A stretch of DNA of 64,000 nt, taken from positions 11,537,001 to 11,601,000 of the forward strand of contig OX419756.1 of NCBI GenBank assembly GCA_948567375.1. Direction: 5' to 3'. This stretch comes from Lunularia cruciata (taxonomy: Eukaryota > Streptophyta > Marchantiopsida > Lunulariales > Lunulariaceae). A program made the translations under genes and the position numbers. Of the stretch, positions 11,398-23,620 are shown one piece after another. Within the stretch, counting starts at the first letter, position 1. Each line of letters starts with the position of its first letter. The notes below the pieces were generated by a model, which searched no databases, was not told where the DNA came from, and was given only the letters and a program-made list of their open reading frames with translations.

Positions 11398-14300
11398 TAG
11401 ATAAATAAGATAGATTTTTCAACCGGATGTTATCGCGTTTGATTTCACTTTACTTCTTAGGTTTTATTTTTGTTGGTTTGATGTGGTCTTCCTATTTTCC
11501 TTTTAAGTTTTATCCTTTTGTTTAGTTTGATGAGTCTTTTTATCCTTCTTGTTAATCTACCTATATTATGCTACGTTTCTGAAAGACTTGAGTAAAGAGC
11601 CTCTGCGAGAGTTTGTACGAGATTAAACATAAACAATACTCTCCGATATTTATTATTCGAATGCATTAGGGGATATTTTTTTCTTGTCACTTGTTGATAC
11701 TTGTTCTAATCGCATATAGATCGTTTCTGTTATATGAGTGTGACGTTCTAAATCCAATAGAACAAATTCTCATTGTGACACTATTGAGGCTTAATCTCAT
11801 CGTATCTATTAAGTTTTATCTTGTTCGGCTTGATGGCCCTTCCCATCCTTCGTATTATCCTATGTGATCAGTTACTTACTTTTCGATGCAAACATCCTAA
11901 ACGTTTAATACCATCCGTGTTGACCTCCAAGTGTACCTTCATAGAAGCCAAGCATTTAATGAGAGTGAAGTACTTGAACACATTGCAGCTACAGTCAGAT
12001 TTACAAGCTCTCATCTGCATGGAGAACAGAAGAATTGCTAATAAGTAAATATTTATCTAAAACCCCAAGGATAAGATTTATTATTATATAGCAACAATGA
12101 TAATCATGGACATTACCATTATGGCTATTTTTACCATTCACTCTTGGACCTGCATGTGATTTTCTGGCGTTTTCTGACTTTTCGTCCATTCTGGCGATTC
12201 ACTTGGCTCTTATGTCCCTTCTTTTCGGTATAAAGTTTGTAGTCTTATGTAGTATGATCTGTCTTTTATGTCCTTTAGATAAGTCAACACTTGAGTACAG
12301 TTTCTAATCAAAAGTGAAAAGCAAGGCTTGAAACGCTTAAACTTGTGATTTATTTCATTTTCACATCATTAATATATCATTAATATTTTGCTAAATCCAA
12401 ATTGAAATACGCTTTAAAATGGAAGGCAGCTCCAGTAGAAAGGGAAAGGTACGCGTTTAACAGTGGTTTGATATAGGTCCGGTGGCAAAAATATAGAATA
12501 GCGATAATCGAACTAAACCGGAAGTGCGGTACAAAGCTGAATATGAGTGGTTTACATATACAGAAAGTACACTGAATCTCGAGATTAAATTTTTGATATT
12601 TTTGACAGTGCTAAAAATTTGTCTTTGAAATTTTTAAGTGCAAATTATTGATATTGTAACGAATGAAAGGAGGTGATTTCCTTCCAATGCTTAAATTGAT
12701 TTCTTGAGCTGAGTGCACAAATCAGGTTTCTTTTGTGCAGAAAATGTATTGAAATAAAGTGAATCAATTTGTTTATCATGGGTAAGGTAATTCATAATTA
12801 AAATTACCTAGCACAAAACCACATTAAGATATACTCTTTATGCTATGGAAATTCATAAAGAGCTTCGTACCCAATGTCCAAAATTTGAAATCTTTCAAAT
12901 ATAAAAAGAAAATTAAAAATTTTAATTTTAGTGTAATTTTTTCCCATATAGAAACTAAATATTAATAAATAATATTATTAATTCTTCAATAAGAAATATA
13001 CTCAAATGTATGGTCATCACAATTAAATCCCAAAATATTATTCTTTTACTATTTACTTATACTCCTCCTTGGTGAATGTTTCATATTGTATATTTTAGAT
13101 GCTATGTTGGTCTTTGATATGATCCTTCTTATGACCCTTGACATAGTTCACAACATGCAAGCTGATCTACAAAATATTATATTATTATTTTCTTTTAGAT
13201 ACATACCTAGTATACTAGTGACTATTTTCACGTCATTGTATTGAGACTAATGCATATCTATAGCAAGTTATATTTCCTTAAATTTTGGAATAATAAGACT
13301 TTAAATATAAGATTTAAATAACATTTCTTGGGTAAATTTTTAGTTGACTTGAAGTTGCTATTAGTAAATATTTAGCACTCACTTCTTGCCATGAGGTACT
13401 CTAGGTGAATATTTTGAACCTTAATTATCAGAAAAAGATCAAAATAGAAAGGTTAAGTTTCCTTTACTATAAGTTCAAAGATTTAAGATATATCTTTACC
13501 ACTTTGTATTAAAATTTATATCAGTAAATACTTAGAAAAATTATTTCTTTGTGTTGAATTTGTACTTTTTTGTACTTGCTTACTGATATTAGACCTAATG
13601 TCTATAATATAGTCATATGGAATAATTGATGAAATAATATTTTGAAATACATAAGAATGAAACTTACAAAGACTATCTATAAACACTTAGCTATTCTTTC
13701 GGAGATTGATTCAATAGCCAAATTTCATAAAATATTGTAAGTATGTAAATAAAGCTCTAAATTTATTTTTATATGCTATAAGGCTTTAAATATATATAAA
13801 AATTTTGAAATTCAAATCTATCAATGAAAACATATTCAAAGAGAACTAGATTTTTGAAATGACCACAGTTTTTTAAGTTTCTTCTTTTCTAATTACAAGT
13901 ACACTTACTATAATTCCTAATCTCTATTAATGGATACACTTTTATTATGAGCATACTAATCCTTCTTTTATCTTCTTTTGCCATTTTAACTTTTTTTTCT
14001 CTATTGCTTACTATTTTTTCCTCTAAGTAGCACCTTATTGTTGAAAGATCTATTTTTAGATGGAATGTTAATAGTAATATTAATTTTCTCCCACTTAAGT
14101 ACTCTTAAAAATCTTCCAATTTCCTTATATATTTGTAAGTTCCTTTTTCATTAGCCTCTTGCTGTTGAAATATTCCTTTTCTTGTTGAAATTTTTCTCCA
14201 ATTACAAGCACTTTTATTCTTTTTCCTAATTTGTTTATACCTCTATTTAATTTCCTGACTTCCTAATTTAATTTTTTCATTAGTACTCTAAGACTTCTTC

Positions 14301-14728
14301 TATCTAAATGTAATATGGCTATTTCTTTTCAAATTCCTTATATTCTTATATAGTCCTTTTTTATTTCTTTGTCTTTAATACCCTAAGCCTCAAAAATCAA
14401 AGCGGTGCTAGTTTTTCCTAGGTTTTCTATGTTTTTATAGCTTGCTTTGTCATTACCGCTCTAAGCTTCCATTTCTTCCCTATATCCAACCGTCATATTT
14501 ATCCAAAATCCAGTGGAATTATTTTTTATATAAAAATTTAAGGTCCTAATTTTCATTTTCAAGAAGTGAGTACTAATCAAGTAAATACCAATTTCAAGCA
14601 ATGACTACTAACATTGGCAAAGATGCAAAAAATGTAAGATTTTTCCAACCATTAGAGTAGGTTATTAGGAGATATTATGAATTATGTATTTTGAAAATAG
14701 TTCTCATTATTACATGATGTAAAAATGG

Positions 14729-14920
14729 GGTAACAAAGCACACCACAAGTTAGAAGTTAGAAAAGAGTCTCATAAAATAAGACTTTGGCCCATAAAAATT
14801 ACATGGTATAGGAGTGGATGTAAATTTGGGTTAACAAAGCATACCACAAGTTGGACGAAGAGCTTTGGCCTTTAACATCTCATAAAAGAAGATTTTTGGC
14901 ACATAAAAATTACATGGTAT
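14729..14920. repeat. Imperfect direct duplication, about 100-bp unit
   Basis: Shared words include TAACAAAGCA near 14730 and again near 14832, then ACCACAAGTT, a CTCATAAAA block and CATAAAAATTACATGGTATAG. The last ends just before GGAGTG in both copies. The surroundings are unannotated AT-rich DNA. Confidence 0.75.
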
Positions 14921-15521
14921 AGGAGTGTGTCCACTATAATACAAGGAATAGGAATATTACACAAAATAGGAGAAAATTAAGAAACCAATTTGCAACACCT
15001 TGAGACACTTAATATTACTTAGGTACTTAATTATAGAAATATGGAGCTTGATCATGGAACAACTAAAAAAAATCCAATTACAAACACAGATAATACTAAG
15101 CTTAACTAATAGAGGCATAAGCACACTTTGGGACTTTGAGTACACTCAAGTAAAAAGTACACAAACAAATGAAAAAGAAACTAATATGAAATCTAAAGTG
15201 ACATGAGTAATTATTTTTACTAAATGAACAGCATAGAGAGTCCTTGTCTCCAACAAACCCGGGACCCCTTGAATATATCGTGGAGAACAGTGTAAAATGG
15301 CCTACGGATTAGTTGGAGCAAAACATGGTCCAAAGCGGATTGTGGAATAAAATAGGTCTACAAACAGACAATTGGGATGTAAAGTGAAATAGAGCAGATT
15401 GTAAGAGCTAGGAAAACAACAAGGATCAGATTAGATTAGAGATAAGTTATGATACAATTTGTATAACTCTGGAGGGTGCAAGTAGAAGATAAAGCCCTGG
15501 ACCAGACCTTAGGGATTAGTT

Positions 15522-15550
15522 AGGAATAAATACAATATGTATTTATTCCT
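15522..15550. repeat. 12-bp perfect inverted repeat
   Basis: AGGAATAAATAC (15522-15533) pairs with GTATTTATTCCT (15539-15550) across AATAT. It is flanked by related words (TTAGGGATTAG before, GGGATTTAGGG after). Confidence 0.8.
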
Positions 15551-18500
15551 TGGGATTTAGGGTTGGCCAGACCCCTAAATCTCGGGATCCCAAACAATAT
15601 TCATTAATAAAAAGTTTGGTTCTCAAAGTCTCCTGTGTTTATGCTTGTTGATTTATCCTTGTGTATCCCTAAGGATCCTTAGTCCGTAAGCAATTATTTA
15701 TGCTTAAGCACTTGATTGACCGGAAGGCTAAATTTACCATTTAGTCCAAGCTCCTTTGATAGTCCTGGTACCTCCTTACTGTTAAGGAGTCCTTGAGTCT
15801 AATGTTTATATAATCTGAAAGACATATATATAATTTTGCATACCCTAGCTTATTGGCACAGGCATGGCATTAGGCTTTTGCTACTGCCCATACTGCTTGG
15901 AAACTATACTAATTATAGTACTAAATGTCTACAACCTTATCTTTACTTTTTCTTGATGTTATATTTACACAGTCCATGCTTGATCAGGTCCCTAGTGTTG
16001 TAAGTCTACATGGCCATGTTGTCCATGCAGCTAACCTATTTGGCTACATGTTCTTGTTTTTGATGCAAATCCATTTCAATCTATGATCCATACTAAGGTA
16101 CGTTCCACAAGTTATCCAGTTTGTATTCTTCTTTTCCCCATGATTCCTTTGTCTACAACTTAGATGCTCCATTCAGAATTCATATTCCTATTTCCTTTTG
16201 CTCCTATAGAGTGAAACCAAAGAAAGATACATCCAGTACACCAACCTTGAACTTACAAGATGCATTAGCTCAAGAGCTTACATAAGACCTTGAAGAACAT
16301 TATGAGATTCTTGATGGACAAGTGCTTCTAAGGTTTGCTAATTAACAAAAATTGATTATACTGACTAATCCAAGTCAAAGCTCTCTGGTATATGATTCTA
16401 TTTGGATAGCAAAAGCACTTTGTAACCAGATTGTGTGATTTTTCATAAACTAATATGACTTTTGTGTTGGGTGGTGATTGATAAAAGTACAATTACTTTG
16501 AGGTTCAAAGATACCTAATGTTTCCAGAGAAAAACATGGAAAAAAGACTACATGGGTCAATGCATTTCCTTGTGTCTGTTTATGAAACACTTGTGTTTAT
16601 TGGTAGAAACATAAAGGGAGAATAAAAAAAAACACTTGAAATTACTTGAGGAAACAAATAGCTTTAGATTTCTCGTCAATTCAAGGATAACAGTAATAAT
16701 ATATAGTCATTCTAAAATATATATTTTAAGAGGATTAACTATACATATCAGATTCTTGTTTGTATTTACCTACTACTAAATGGAAGTGCTTATGAGGTGA
16801 ATACTTGAATTCTTACTTGATTGGATGGAAAGCTCTGCTTTTAATTGTTGCTGCAAATTTTGATTCTTACATCCCACCCTTTTTAACCGAGATAATACAT
16901 GAGTGTTTTGAATTTTCATATTATAATTAATTTTTAATTTATTAAAGTTATAATTTTAAAAATACCATTGAAGATTTTAAATACTGTTGAAATTATAAAA
17001 ATAATTACAAAATTAATAATATCAGCTTAATGAAATTATTAAGACTCATAATGAAAAAATTATTGGTCTGTATCTGATTTTATCTTGATTATATAGGATA
17101 ATCTTAAGTTGATTATTTAAACTCAGATTGATTAGCCTTCGTCATATTTAGTTAAGTAAAATAATAGAAATTTGAATTGGTATAATTATAAATAATATTA
17201 ACACAATTTCCTAATACCTTTTCAGTTGCTTTTAATTCATAATATGGGTATCTTAACCAATCAAATATAATCTGCAATCCCTACTTAGATAAAAGGTTTT
17301 TGCCAATATCTATAATTTTTCTTGTATAATATCTATATTCCTTAGAGAAAATTCCATTTTCCATTAGAAAAATTTCTGATAAAAATGAAAGGTCCATAAA
17401 TTTTGGAATAGCCTAATTTTAGTGAATACATTGATCTCTTAAATCTTATAATCATCATCAGTTCATTTCTTGCAACAATTTCCATGGATATAACAGAAAA
17501 TGTTTGAATATAGATTAAATCTTGAATTTATTATGCTGGAGGAAATATGTAATCCATTTTGGATAAAAATCAAGGATCTAGCTGATTTTGCCGAACTTTG
17601 TAAGGTTTTTGTTTTAGTCCCTATAAGAGATTATGAACTACCAGTACTTTCAATTTCTCACTTTGTATAAATAGATTAATTTGTGATGGAATTTTTTTAT
17701 AATGGAGTATGACTACATTATTGATGAGGGTTAATAATTGAGTGAACCTAGAATCTGGTCAAATATAAATCTGGACTAGACTAAAGTAAAGATATATTTT
17801 ATTTTCTCTTTCAGAATTCTAAGTTCTTTTGATTTTAGAATGTCCAATCTCATAAAGATGTCCAATCTCATGAACAGATGTACAAGTATCTAGTCCGTCT
17901 TTTCTCCTCTTATTTATGTAGATTTTTTTTGTCAGAAAAGAGGATCTTTATTGCTAATTAAAATTTGGTAAAATAGTAAAGAGTATACTAGAGAACTTGA
18001 AACAGAATCTTTGAAGGAAGTTTTTTGTTCATAAAATTGCTGAGAAATCTATTCTCTCATCACAATGAAAATAGATGAGGATTCAAAGGTCTTATTCAAT
18101 TTTCTTTTCAATCCATAGTACAGCCATTGTCATTAAAATTTTCTCAGAGATATAAAGATCAAATACTGAAAATTTGATGACTTGTTAAACTAAAATAAAA
18201 CTTCAAGGTCTCGCTTATAGAGTATTATATTGTTAGAAAAGCATTACATAACGGTATGGAACCATACAGTTAAAAAGTATCTGCATATCTGCGTGTAAAA
18301 ACACGCTCAAACTCAAGTTTCACTTTTGATTGCATGCTGTAGTGAATTACACATATGAAGAATTATATCCTGGTCTAGTTAGTGCTTCATGCAACTTGTT
18401 TACAGCTTTTTATTATATTAATTTTTTTTATTGGTTTAATGATCAAAAAAATCTTTAAATAGCTCAAATTGTAAAGTAAAAACAACTTTATCCGGGAGGT

Positions 18501-18996
18501 TATATGTTAAATATGTTATCTCCAGTTATGTATGAATATCGGCGCCCACGTTTCTTATAACATTTCTACGGTTATAACGCTGCATCTGAACTTTCTTGTA
18601 TTTAGAATATACTTTTCAGAGCGCTGACCACTATATTTGTCCAAACTGACGAAGTCGCAGCCGTTTAAATGAATGGTTGGGTCGTTATTACTGCGTCTTC
18701 TGTCTTATGCTGTAGCACGCTCACGTGCTATTAGCCTTGGGACTACGCTCTGAAGTTCTACATCGACTTGTCATGGTCCAAGTACTGCTGCCGTTGGGAG
18801 AAGGTCAACAAGGACATGAGAGAGCAAACAGAACTAAATCGCGAAAGAAAGACGACGCACATAGGATAAGAAGAATTCTGGAGGGCAAGACCCCATCAAG
18901 CCGCGAAAACCGATGACCAGTCGAGACCTAGCAGATTGTTCAAACTCGAAGTTCCTGCAGTAAACACGTTATTCTGACGACTCCAGAGAGAGGAGG

Positions 18997-19004
18997 TATT
19001 TAAG
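18997..19004 (+). promoter_or_regulatory. Candidate TATA box of the 19211 small gene
   Basis: TATTTAAG lies 207 bp before the ATG at 19211, paralleling the element before the paralogue at 6033. Confidence 0.45.
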
Positions 19005-19210
19005 CCCTGCGATTATGTCTACTTCAAACAAACGAACAGCAGACAGCTTTGTAGTCTGAGGAACTCTACCACTACTCACAATAACACACTCTCAATCTGA
19101 CGTTCAAGCCCAGAGTTGATTTCTTCTTGTTCGGGCAAACAGACAAGAAGAATCAAGATCTTGATACTGCGATCTTCAAGAGCGTCACATAGGTTGTTTT
19201 ACAACCCATC

Positions 19211-19426
19211 ATGGCTGACTACAATGATGTTTTTGGTGATGATGATTCTCCTCCATGGCTGACAGCTTGTCGAGAAGATGACAATTGCAGTCTGCCTATG
19301 TCTTCAATTTCTGCCCTTTCTGGTGTTGTTGGATTTGGTTATTATGATATTCACGTCACAGGCTTTGCAACTGCCACTGGAGCGGCCAAACAAGGGCCGA
19401 TCGTCATGAATCTTCTGTGTGGCTAA
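19211..19426 (+). CDS. Small acidic protein, paralogue 2 (71 aa, unknown function)
   Basis: This ORF encodes 71 residues and is the better bounded of the pair: there is no in-frame upstream ATG extension and it starts at the homologous ATG. Residues 1-20 equal those of the 6033 copy. CREDDNC follows where the other has CQENDDC, then a shared SSI. The centre (SGVVGFGYYDIHVTGFATAT) is unlike the other copy, and the end AKQGPIVMNLLCG is again related. It is acidic at the N-terminus and Gly/Ala-rich later, with no signal peptide. Same strand as, and about 13 kb from, its relative. No family recognised. Conserved ends with a fast-changing centre resemble precursor or effector-like peptides, but that is speculation. 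Confidence 0.75.
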   Translation: MADYNDVFGDDDSPPWLTACREDDNCSLPMSSISALSGVVGFGYYDIHVTGFATATGAAKQGPIVMNLLCG

Positions 19427-19640
19427 AGCTTTCTGGTTGATGCTGAGTGCATCTCATCATGACAGAAGTTTATGGCCTCAGAAGATTCAGAGGCCTGTTG
19501 GATTCAGATGAATGGGCCATTGGAGGGAGTACAACTTTTCTATCGAATTCCCGCAAATGGATCCTGTGAGTGTCATTTTGCTCAACGATGGATCATTTTC
19601 TGACGATTCTTCTCAGCGCTCTTGCAATCGATGATGACAT

Positions 19641-19928
19641 TTGATCCCATCGAAGGGTAGGGATCGCTGTATGCAAAATGCTTGCCATCCGATTGTAAGT
19701 TCTTATGACGCTGAATCGAATATTTCTGGCAACGCTTGGTCGAACTTCCAACATGATTCCATCAGAATCTCATCTGCGCTCACGTCGCCAGCATGCGTGC
19801 TATCAACGACTGAGTGGAGTAGTGGTACAATTGATGGACATGCTGGCGGAAAATTGAGCATACCAAGGAGGAACATACAGAAAATGGATATCCTTGTATG
19901 CAACGACCACAAGACACTTTCTGAATAA
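19641..19928 (+). other. Coding-like ORF downstream of small paralogue 2 (unknown)
   Basis: A 95-codon frame from ATG to TAA with unremarkable composition (Ser, Ala, Asn rich) and no recognised domain. It lies 215 bp past the stop of the 19211 ORF, in the same position that the GIRPQSLP block occupies behind paralogue 1, but the two blocks are not visibly similar. It may be a downstream exon or a chance frame. Confidence 0.25.
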
Positions 19929-20229
19929 GCACGTATTCAGAATTCTGCTCCTAAAGACATGGGCTCATGGAACCAAGCATGGAGTTACTGCATCAATGGA
20001 CTCCACGAGTCTAAGTATTTGCAAAAGTAGGCGGATTGGTTCAGACCTTCGGATTCCCCTGTGGGGGCCAGAAAGTGGAGAAAACCTTCGGGCCTCAAAG
20101 TGGAGTTGACAGATCAGATGCAGTTTTGGAACCCATAGGGTAGAGATGTGGCCCGAAGGGTACTGTAAGTCTCCAGATAGTATTCTCAAAGGAAATAGTT
20201 CCGTGGTCAAACTATACCATTTCACAAGG

Positions 20230-22130
20230 GAAACCAGGGCAGGCTCCGCGACAACTTGTTAGGCCACCGAAGATGATTATAGTTTGATGGTTCGCTGGCA
20301 TCGCCAGAATTTATGTGAAAGAAATCACTCATTTAATAAGGCTAGAACATGAATTCAACCGAAACTGATTTTCATTCGAGACGGATATACCAGATGCTTT
20401 TGTGCACACGTTGAATGCAAGCTCATACATTCCGAATTGCGAAGGTAACCTAGCTCCCATTTTAGTCTGCAAGGCCGGATTGGATCGTTCAGTCTGTCAT
20501 TCATCCAGATCGGTTCATAGATCATTTGGGCTAAAGAGTTAATTTAGGATCAAGCATCTAAAATAAGTTGGAGATAGACTGTCAGAGCTTTGTACCGGTT
20601 ATTCGCGTAAGAGCTTTCCACGACATGCCCTGTTAAATGTGGCAATAGCAAAATGGTTATTGGGAGCGAATCTCGAGTCGAGTTGCTCCAGGAACAAAAT
20701 TGATCGCTGTTAGAATAAGGCATAGTTATTCAATGACAATAACCTTTGGAGCGACCATATCCAATCAGTACGGGGTTTCGAATCGTCGCGCAGCTTTAAG
20801 AACAGCCATATTTCTTGTATGAGTGCCCGATTCTACATCGTATCGCACGCGGACGAAGCAGGGCAACTGCCTCATGTTTCCTAACTAAAGATAACTAACG
20901 GACGAACAGTCGGAATCTTCAGCAGCAACAACCTCTCAGAGCATTCTGTATGTTCATCGTTAACTTTGGGTCTAGAGCTACTAGATTTCAGAAGCCGAAT
21001 TCGGGTTACGGGTGCCAGTGAGACAGATAGCAGTGTACTTCACGCCTGATTGCATTAGTTTATAGCTACACATGCAGAGGGACCTCTGCTCTGCACGCTA
21101 AGCTTTTCTTCATTGGCATTCGAAGAAAAAACCTGCTTGATTAGTCTACCACCCACGGTAGTCAGGTCATACCATGCTATTGTAAGAGTCATTAGAGCTA
21201 TTTGGCCACGAGCTAAAAGACTCCGTAGACCAACAAAGAGAAGAGGAGGAGGAGGAGGAGGAGGAGGAGAAGAAGCAAGTATTCCACGAAGCGTGTTATT
21301 TGGATGATAAGAAGTTTGTTATCATGTAAACTTCAAGATTAACTTTAAACTGCAAGATATTACGTTCAACTTTGATCTGCTTATGCACTCTCCTTATCCT
21401 GATACGGAATCCAAAACGTTACACCATGTTTCCCGTTCGAAGGGACATCACAACGGAGAACAGAAAATAGATGGTGATGCAAAAATAAATAATGTTCATC
21501 AAAGTTAACTCGGTGACTCGATGGGTTGAAGAAGAACTGGATGCATTATCGGATGTCTTTGATCTCACCTCCAATTCTTTAATTTACAAGCAGACACATG
21601 CGAAGTACTTTCCGAAATTGAATACAGGATATATGGTTGACGTTTGCGGTTGTTTTTGTTCTCTTCGTTTATTCTTCTGGATGATGCCATCACTCACAAT
21701 TGACAAAATTTGACTATATTGAGTAAATCTCTAGATAGTTTTACAAAGTGGATTCCGTATCGTAGTTCTCCTCTTGATCCGAGAACTGTTAAGCATCCAT
21801 TTATGGCGCCATTCCAAATTTTTTTCATTTGTTTGTTAAATGTAAAAAATACAGGTTGTTTAAGATGACTATTTATCTTGACTAGGCTGGGGAATCCAAT
21901 TTGTAACATTATCTCAAAATGTTTCTCATTTGCTCTGAGTGAGATTATTATCTAAAAAAGTGAATGGAGAGTAATAAAAGATCAACCACATGTCCTAATT
22001 CAAGTTTCAATTCAAATTTGACATACTTGGGGCGTGTCTTCAACTTCTGGAATCGGAGTTAGAACCTGGAAATGAGGTCAAAGACATTTGGTCTTGCATC
22101 TATCGTTTTATAGCTCATCGAATTAACCAA
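20230..22130. other. Intergenic DNA; (GGA)n microsatellite at 21243-21270
   Basis: No domain seen. The frame at 21113-21307 owes its Gly run to a GGA microsatellite and is not called a gene. Confidence 0.5.
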
Positions 22131-22532
22131 ATTAATGAACCTTTATCTTTGCATTATTGATTTTACGGTGTGTTACGTTTTGAATTCCGTACTTGAAATG
22201 AATTTTCGCTTTGTCCTTTTTGCGGAATGGAGCCTTCGTGTCATGATTGTAGTCATACATGATGGGCAGGATTGACTTTGGGAGATCTTGAAGTCCCTCA
22301 ATTTTTATTTGAATCGTAACCCTCTGCAGAAACGCATTTTCGGGACCAAAGGAATGGTGACTGAAGTCATCATCCAGAATAATAACTGAGAATAATGAAA
22401 GCAACCACGAGAATGTACCATATTGTGATTTGAACCTCCCAAAGTTTGTTAAAGTACTTCTCATGTGTCGTCCAGGAGTGGATATAAAATCCAGGTGGGG
22501 ACTAAGTCAATGATTATTGTTTTTACCTCTTA

Positions 22533-23040
22533 TCAAATGATCGATTTAACATCAATGAACTTTTCCGTATCCTCACGGGTATCTTTTCTCACTTGTGATG
22601 TCACTCTATGACGGGAAGATAAATTATGTTCTGCATTCCGTTCAGGTCTGACTCTGCGGATTTCGAACAAGCTAACTTGCTGATAGAATAGTTGCTCTTC
22701 CTGAGACGTGGGGAGTTCAGGTTGATTCTGGACACGCGACAGGTCGCGAATGTCAGAGTTCTGAAGACTTCCAACGATATCTTTGGGCGTTTCTTTAGTT
22801 CGCTGACTCTGCATAGCTCACCGAATTCGTAAATGGACAGACGTTTGACATGGTTGAAATACAGAAGGCAACACGGTGATTGATCGACGTCTGAGATAAT
22901 TTGACAAATCTCTTCGTCCGCAGATCATACCAAGGATGCGTGAAAGTCCACTTGGCATACTTGGCCTCTCACGCGCTCTAGGGGAGTGCAAAAGCCGGAC
23001 GAGGTAGCCTGTCAGAGTCTGACTTGTCATAGTTGGGTAC
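22533..23040 (-). other. Unidentified spliced-looking coding region
   Basis: Two minus-strand blocks look coding. Near 22980-22820 one frame reads KYAKWTFTHPWYDLRTKRF and continues to CPFTNS at a GTGAGC donor. From about 22810 to 22533 another reads LPTSQEEQLFYQQVSLFEIR and continues for some 50 residues. They could be neighbouring exons. I do not recognise the family. A further open minus frame lies at 22132-22464. Whether this is a working gene or a pseudogene cannot be told here. Confidence 0.3.
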
Positions 23041-23620
23041 AAACTAGCAGGTAGGTGGATATGGTATCTGATGTGAATTGTTTGCATTTTCTAAGTAGAT
23101 TCAATGGAACTATAGAGAAGTCTCGAATGGATTATGCACATAAAGTTAATTTTAATTTCGCTGTTATACTACGCGAGTTCATTGGCTCTCCGTACCTTAA
23201 TGTAAATCATTGTAATACTTCCGCTACCTCAAGACAAGCCAATTACATGTACAGGATGCGATACCTGAAACTAGTCACAAACAAATGAAAGCTGCAGGTG
23301 CGCGTTACAATGGCGAAAGCTAGATATAAGAGTTTGAGAGCAAATACTGCATAAAATAATCATCTTTTATTCATCCCGTGGGATAACATGTATGCTGCTT
23401 CTGTCTTCAGAATTCAGGCAGGACACGTTCTTGGAGTTGGCCATTTTTTGGCTACATAAGACTACTGCTGCAGTACTCGTCTAGATAATATCTGTTGTTG
23501 CCGGAATCAATGAGAAATTTGGATCAAGCTAGACGAAGAGACAACTCCAAGTACTGGAAGTTATCGCCCATCTAGGGCAACAGAAAAGTTGCCATATTGT
23601 GCAAAATGCATGACTAGAAA

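Larger units (their letters stand above)
10582..18540. other. Long AT-rich region without recognisable genes
   Basis: About 8 kb without a domain I can recognise in any frame; stops are dense and the longest ORFs are under 80 codons. It holds short palindromes (11369-11397, 15522-15550) and a partial direct duplication (14729-14920). Some decayed transposon DNA is likely but cannot be assigned. Confidence 0.6.

Noticed and set aside
20760-20800. Possible tRNA T-arm-like string (GGTTTCGAATC)
   Set aside because: No matching acceptor, D-arm or anticodon stem around it; I found no tRNA or rRNA gene in the window.
21113-21307. ORF with a poly-glycine run
   Set aside because: The run is a GGA microsatellite and the rest has no domain.
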